Origin: Paraspadella gotoi
Taxonomy: Eukaryota; Chaetognatha
NCBI GenBank assembly: GCA_051294375.1
Contig: CM119270.1
Coordinates: 7,280,564-7,344,563 of the forward strand
Direction of reading: 5' to 3'
Length of the DNA stretch: 64,000 nucleotides
Of the stretch, positions 58,982-64,000 are shown one piece after another. The stretch's first letter is position 1; every line of letters begins with the position of its first letter. The translations under genes were made by a program, and so were the position numbers. Under the pieces are notes generated by a model. That model worked only from the letters and a program-made list of their open reading frames with translations. It searched no databases and was not told where the DNA came from.

Positions 58982-59669
58982 CTCTCCTCTCTTGGGAGCC
59001 GGTAATCTTCCTTTTAGACCCGTGGAATCGAGACTACCCCCGCCCCCTCAGCCGCCGCCCTTCGACGCCCTCCCCCCTAACGTCTTCCGCCCACGCTCTC
59101 CGTCGCTTAATCTTTTTTTTTCGCCGAAACTTCAGTTAAGCGGAAGTCACGCCCACGCATCGGGCTCCTCCCCCGGCGCCGTTCCTGTCGCCGCTTCTCC
59201 CGGCGCCGCAGCCGCTGCCCCCGTCTCCGGCACGTGCGATCACTGCGAGGCGCAGTTGGTCGACCTGGAGATGGAACTCGCCGCCTATAAATTTCAGAAT
59301 CAGGTGGAGGGAGGATGAGGTGTGGGGAGGAAGTTGGAGGGGAAGTGGGGGGGAAGTGTGAGTTAGAGAGCAGTGGGGATGAATATAACGAAAAGGATGA
59401 AAAAAGTTAGTAAGGAAGGAAGGTGTTAAATTTAAATAGAAACATGGACTTCGGGATTTCTGTTGTATTAAAGAAAAGTATTCTTTATAACTTTAATGCA
59501 TTTTCTTTTGTCGCATATTATTTTCTCCCACAAAATTTCTTTTTACATTTTAAACTCTTCTCTCTCTCTGCTCTCTCTCTCTTTCTTTCTCTCTCTCACA
59601 CTCTTTCTTTCTCTCTCTTCTTTCTTTCTCTCTTCTCCTCTCTCTCTTCTCCTCTCCTCTCTCTCTCTC

Positions 59670-59700
<31 letters not shown>

Positions 59701-62382
59701 CTGCTCCCGACCGTGGAGACAAGTCGACTCTTAAAGACGAGAAAAAATTAACTTTTTAGGTTTGCAACAAGGAGATTTTGGAACAGAATCAACTGCGGAC
59801 TGACCTGCACGATTGGGGTCGCCAGCTGTGCGAACAGCTCATTGAGCTGGAGGCCAAACTTTGCCAGGCCAAGAGCGAGAGAGACTTTCTACTCAACGAG
59901 AGGAAAAAGGAAATGGGACAAAAATCATGTGAGCTTTGAATGAGGCAAGGGGGAGGCAGCTATGAGAAAAAGGAAATAGGAAATAAAATGGTAAAAAGAA
60001 AAAAGGAGTCATAAGTCGGATATGAGAAATGTAAGCAAAAACCATTTATTTTTACTCATAAGTGTGTCTGTGTCTGTGATATATCATCAATTTTAAAATT
60101 GTATATTGTTATTAAACAACATTTGCAAGTTTTTTCTTTCTCCGCAGTCGATGGATCCCCGACCTCGACGGACGACGTCTTGGAGCGGATGATCGAGGAC
60201 GCGATGAACGAGGTCGTCGTGGACGAGCGTCTACAGGATACCGCCATCTCGAAGACGTTGCAGAGACAGACGGAAGTCCAGTCACCGTAAGGGATCATGA
60301 TCATGTTAAAGATTATAGTAGTTGTGCTACTTGTTGTCCGTTTTATCCCTATTTTATCATTTCATTCATGCATTTCACTACAATTCATATCAATTCACTT
60401 TGATCTTGCCTAACCTTACCTTTTCATTTTTTTAGCAATGGCCTTTATTACGACGACTATGGATTCCTCAAAGGGCAGAGCGCTTCATCTCCGACGAAGG
60501 ACGACGAAGAGCTGTTGACCAAAGCCAAGTCGTACGATATGTATTCAAGAGATTTGCAGGTCAGCGTCTGCTATGCAGCAGCAACACGACAGCGCAGGAT
60601 CGAATTATCATCTTTTCGCTGACAGGATTCTCTCGGCGAGCCGGGCGATTACGAGGTCTCTTGCCGAGTCAAGTGGGAAAACTTCATGGCTTCACAGTTG
60701 GCGATGAACGGAGGAGAAATTGTGAGATCTCCGGAGCTCAAGCTGCTCGTCCGCATGGGCATTCCAAATCAGTACAGGTGGGAAAAGTCAAACCACGACT
60801 GGACATGATAGCGACAGTTGGTCAACACCTTGTGTCTTGTCGGCAGATGGTGCATCTGGCGTTCCTGCATCAAAAACTGGCTCAGCGTCAAGGACGAAGA
60901 CCTGGGAGGGGAATCTTGGGCCTCCAAAATTGGGTCCTCTTACTACAAGGACCTCGTCGACTCTTGCTCCTCCGACAAACCGTGCTCCACTATAACGAGG
61001 TATAAAAAAAAACGGATGATCGTTAAAAATTTAAAAAAAAAAATTCTTATTTATTCAGTTTATTTTCCAATTCTGCATATTTTACTCGTCCTACCCCAAC
61101 GTCCCCGACTGACCTTTCCCTCACTCTCCTTCAATTTCCAGAGACGGCACCCTCACCAGCGGAGCAATCCTCCATCCGCTCGACAAGCAGATCGAGCTGG
61201 ACCTCCTCCGCACTCTCCCCAACAATCGACGCTTCTCCTCCAGCGGCTCCGAGATAATCGAAAAGTTGCGTCGAGTGTTAAGGGCCTTCGCCCGGCACAA
61301 CATCTCCGTCGGGTATTGCCAGGTCAGTCAAGGGGAGGAGGGTCTGCACAAGCTACCAAAACGGATATATCATGATTATTGATATCTTTTCAGGGCATGA
61401 ATCGACTAGCGGCGATTCCCCTTCTCGTCCTCCCCGACGAAGAAGACGCCTTTTGGTGTCTCGTCGCCATCGTTGATCACGTGATGCCTGAGTCTTACTT
61501 TTCCAGCGCCCTGGTCGCAGCGCAGGCGGATCAGAGGGTGCTGAAGGTGAGGAGCGCCGGAGCATGGTGGGTGGAATCCTAAAATTCAAAATTTTGTCAC
61601 TGTCTTCGTTTATTGTTCGGTCAATCTCTCTTTCCTTCCTTTCCTTCTTTCCTTGTTTTCTTTTTTTCCTTCCTTTCTTTCCTTTCATTCCTTTCATCTT
61701 TCCTTTCCTTCTTTCGTTTTTGCAGGAACTCCTCTCGGAAAAGTGCCCCCGACTGGCGAATCATCTGGATCGCCTATCCGTCGATCTTTCTCTCTTCACC
61801 TTTAACTGGTTTCTCTGTCTCTTCGTCGACACGATTCCGCCCGAGATCTACTTTAAGATTTGGGACGCCTTCCTCTACGAGGGACCCAAGGTTAAAGAGA
61901 TGGTCATACGGACAGAGAAAGCTGATACCGAAAAATTCTCTCATCATAAAGGGACGTAATAAAATGCTTTTTAAAGGTTCTATTTCGATTCGCTTTGGCG
62001 TTTCTGAAAATCCACGAAGAGGTCTTGTTGGCAGCGAGCGATTACATCGCGGCCTGCGCCATTCTACGTTCCATGGGTAAGTTTCTTCGGTCCAGGGATA
62101 AACTGGTAAATTAAATGTGAAGTATTGGGCTATCCTCTGATCGCCTTCGATTTCAGGCGAGGACGTGTTGACCACCGACTGGCGCGCCCTCTCCCACGTC
62201 GCCTTCGAGACCCTCAATCCTTTCCCGTTGCGCAATATCAAGAAGAGTCGGAAGCAGTGCCTGGCGCAGGTCCGCGCAGAGCTAGAAGAGCTGGAGGCGA
62301 TCAGGCAGAAGTACAGGCGGGGAGAGGCAAGCGGGGGGAGAAGAAAGGGGAAAACCTGTCGGAGAGCGACGAGGAAGGATGA
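54109..62382 (+). CDS. TBC1D2: TBC1 domain family member 2 (Armus) Rab GTPase-activating protein
   Basis: Twenty-one exons in consistent phase: 54109-54127, 54486-54653, 54726-54795, 54943-55059, 55278-55430, 55753-56232, 57158-57456, 57878-57933, 58153-58336, 58489-58724, 59136-59303, 59760-59928, 60148-60286, 60436-60559, 60626-60777, 60847-60999, 61142-61322, 61394-61546, 61726-61890, 61977-62076, 62157-62382; about 1170 aa. An N-terminal PH domain (PKLCGFLLK, RKTMLYWLQELQ; about 25-165) is followed by a long Ser/Ala/Gly linker, coiled coils (about 460-705) and the TBC domain (about 830-1100). The TBC domain keeps both GAP fingers, IELDLLRT (Arg) and GYCQGMN (Gln). Family role: Rab7-GAP linking Rac1 to cadherin endocytosis. 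The final exon is frameshifted by one base in a G run; see findings. Exons 11 and 7 have alternative acceptors. Confidence 0.9.
56409..57079. mobile_element. Mariner-like MITE, copy 2 (intact ends)
   Basis: 671 bp in TBC1D2 intron 6. Ends are CAGTCCTGTGCAAAAAAAAC and the reverse complement ...TTTTGCACAAGACTG, flanked by TA on both sides (56407-56408, 57080-57081). This is the target-site pattern of Tc1/mariner transposons. Subterminal CGCGCCACTTT and its inverse AAAGTGGCGCG are also paired. The interior is AT-rich with no transposase frame. It shares its ends with 3556-4079. Confidence 0.75.
57522..57800 (+). mobile_element. tRNA-derived SINE (first family), best-preserved unit
   Basis: In TBC1D2 intron 7. 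Starts GAATTGTGGCAGCAAGACTT and has TGGCTGAGCAGG, then CCCGGGTTCAATCCCCGGG with a compensated B-box arm. It ends CCGTTGCCATAGAATCTCAT, inverse to the start seen at 11843. The most GC-rich and least interrupted copy in the window. Confidence 0.7.
58921..58990. repeat. (TC)n tract in TBC1D2 intron 10
   Basis: TC microsatellite upstream of exon 11. A similar, longer tract is at 59560-59705 in intron 11. Confidence 0.85.
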
Positions 62383-62392
62383 TGAGGGAGGC

Positions 62393-62471
<79 letters not shown>

Positions 62472-63640
62472 TTGTGTGTGTGGTGTCTGAGTGCGAAAGT
62501 ACTGCGAGAGCGCATATATTTACGCTTTGTTAAATTATTTCAATTTACTCATTTTTTTTATGTCGTTAATTAATCCTGGCGATAGTTTCGCTTTTTTATT
62601 AGAAAAATTTCGCCGTTCGATCCGCATCCTGGTGATGTTCAATTGTTCATTTGTTAATTCGCTTAATTTTTTTGTGGTATCTCCATTGTTAAAAATTTAA
62701 AAAAGAGGAAAAAAAAACAAAAAAAAATCTCTAATAGCCGATTTTTTTTTATAAGTATAAGTTGCCTTTTAATGCAGTCGTTTTTTAGGTTTAGATTGTA
62801 TTCTCGAGTTGTAATAATAAAAGTTCCTCGCCGGTTCTTCGACCCTTTTCCGCTTCAATGAGCTCAGGTTTCCACGAGAAGCGACGGGGAAACGACCGGA
62901 TCCCATTCAAGCGGAAACGAAGTCGACAATGCGAGGTGTCGACGTTGGAGAAGTGTGCTTGACTTTTGGCTCAGAGCCGTACGACTTTATGATGCGTTTT
63001 CAATACGATTAAAAAAATCGGGAGCAAGGGAAATTAATCCTGTAGGCAAAAATAATTTTAAAAATGTCAAAAACGTTCAAAATGTATGAAATCTGTGAAC
63101 GCAATCGGGTTGAGAAAAAAGAGATAGTACGTATCTTCGTGGAAGATCCTATTTAGAAAGAATCTATTTTTACCTGAACATTCTTGAATAAAACAAAGGG
63201 AAAAAAATTGATTGATCCAAAGGTCGTGCAATGAATAAATAAAAAAGTTTTATTTAAAAATAGTTTTATTTGTATTTCCACTTTTGATGTTTTCTAAAGC
63301 TTACGTTTGGGTTGTTTTTATTATGTTGTTTGTCGCTCTCTGAAAACTAGTTCGTGAGCAGGATCAAAATTTTCGTTGATTTGTGGATTCAGTATGCCAA
63401 TTTTGATAAAAATCAGAGCTTTGCCGAAGAAGAAATGATGACGGATTAAGTATTAAAATTGTTACGACGCCGCTAATAAAGTAATGAAAATTCACAAATG
63501 ACGAATCGGAAGTTGTGAATCTAATAATTCTCGTTCCGTCAATCATATTTATCTCCGGTCTTCCTCCTCCTCCTCCTCCTCCTCTCCTCCCTCTTTCCAT
63601 CTTTTTTCGTGTCCTCGCGTCAGGTTTTTCGCATTTATAA
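62383..63640. other. TBC1D2 3' UTR and spacer
   Basis: Contains the GA tract and an AATAAA polyadenylation signal at 62816-62821. Nothing else recognisable. Confidence 0.5.
62394..62468. repeat. (GA)n microsatellite at the TBC1D2 3' end
   Basis: About 36 GA units directly after the likely stop codon. Read in the frame the exon has as written, it would encode an artificial Arg-Glu tail. Confidence 0.9.
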
Positions 63641-63900
63641 CCGACAAGAAAGTCACGTCGCGAACAACAACAAAAGTCGCGCGCAGGGGCCAATGGGCGC
63701 GTCGCCTCTTCGTCGTCCAATCGGCGGCGTCTCGGAGAACGTTCGCCGGAAGTGACGCCTTCGCTTGCGTCACGCGATCGTCGCTGACGCCGGATTTATG
63801 GTAGCGCCGCTCCGTCGGCGGCGTCGGAAGCTACGCCCACCTCTCTCTCGCTCTCTCGTGCACGCGGAGTCTCTAATGACGCGTCGTCATCAATTATAAA
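63640..63900. promoter_or_regulatory. CpG-rich promoter-like region at the right edge
   Basis: Dense CpG with two CCAAT boxes (GGCCAATGGGCGCG, GTCCAATCGGCGG). Several TGACGC/TGACGCGTCGTCA sites resemble ATF/CREB elements. Probably the promoter of a gene to the right of the window; direction is inferred. Confidence 0.45.
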
Positions 63901-64000
63901 TTGGCAATTAGTTTTTTTTGTTTTTTCGTGTTTTGTTTCGAGAAGATAAGAGGAGAATCGAATTTGAACGAGAGGGGTTTCGATGGAAATAGTTCAGTAT

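Overview
The window is nuclear DNA from an intron-rich animal (or very close relative). Genes are split by GT-AG introns, a few of them GC-AG. Exons are GC/CG-rich and introns AT-rich. There are tRNA-derived SINEs, mariner-like MITEs, an LTR retrotransposon and long di- and trinucleotide tracts. The Mi-2/CHD4 ATPase with its full metazoan domain order supports an animal; I cannot place the phylum. Three N runs (11067-11091, 22092-22325, 22556-22565) show this is a draft scaffold.

Layout. 102-420 (-): first exon of an unrecognised membrane protein that leaves the window. 1170-1890: a nested foldback element with a hammerhead-ribozyme-like core. 2055-5369 (-): a single-pass N-glycosylated-type membrane protein, with a second hammerhead-like copy and a MITE in its introns. 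7924-8744 (-): a 153-aa small membrane protein. 9310-14205 (+): a QRICH2-like (DUF4795) gene. Its 3' half, 11120-14760, is repeated almost verbatim at 21548-25739. Between the two lie a 5.5-kb LTR retrotransposon (14761-20284), its flank (20285-21085) and a SINE-bearing joint. The second copy has the matching empty site, so the block looks like two haplotypes joined end to end.

26917-27849 (+): an intronless XK-related protein. 28860-31260 (-): a decayed transposon-associated ORF. 33271-33391: a relic of an ACADL exon. 34843-37875 (-): ACADL, mitochondrial long-chain acyl-CoA dehydrogenase. 38886-39774 (+): a 205-aa unrecognised protein. 40683-52526 (+): CHD4/Mi-2, 35 exons, about 2065 aa. 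54109-62382 (+): TBC1D2/Armus Rab-GAP, 21 exons, about 1170 aa. 63640-63900: a CpG-rich promoter-like stretch at the right edge.

The genes do not form a pathway; this is ordinary eukaryotic gene order. ACADL and the 205-aa gene are divergent, about 1 kb apart. The main novelty is in the repeat layer (hammerhead foldback, SINE with inverted ends, insertion polymorphism) and in several unrecognised small membrane proteins. Exon models were joined by hand from splice sites and reading phase. Many isolated 1-base deletions in exons suggest uncorrected long-read errors.
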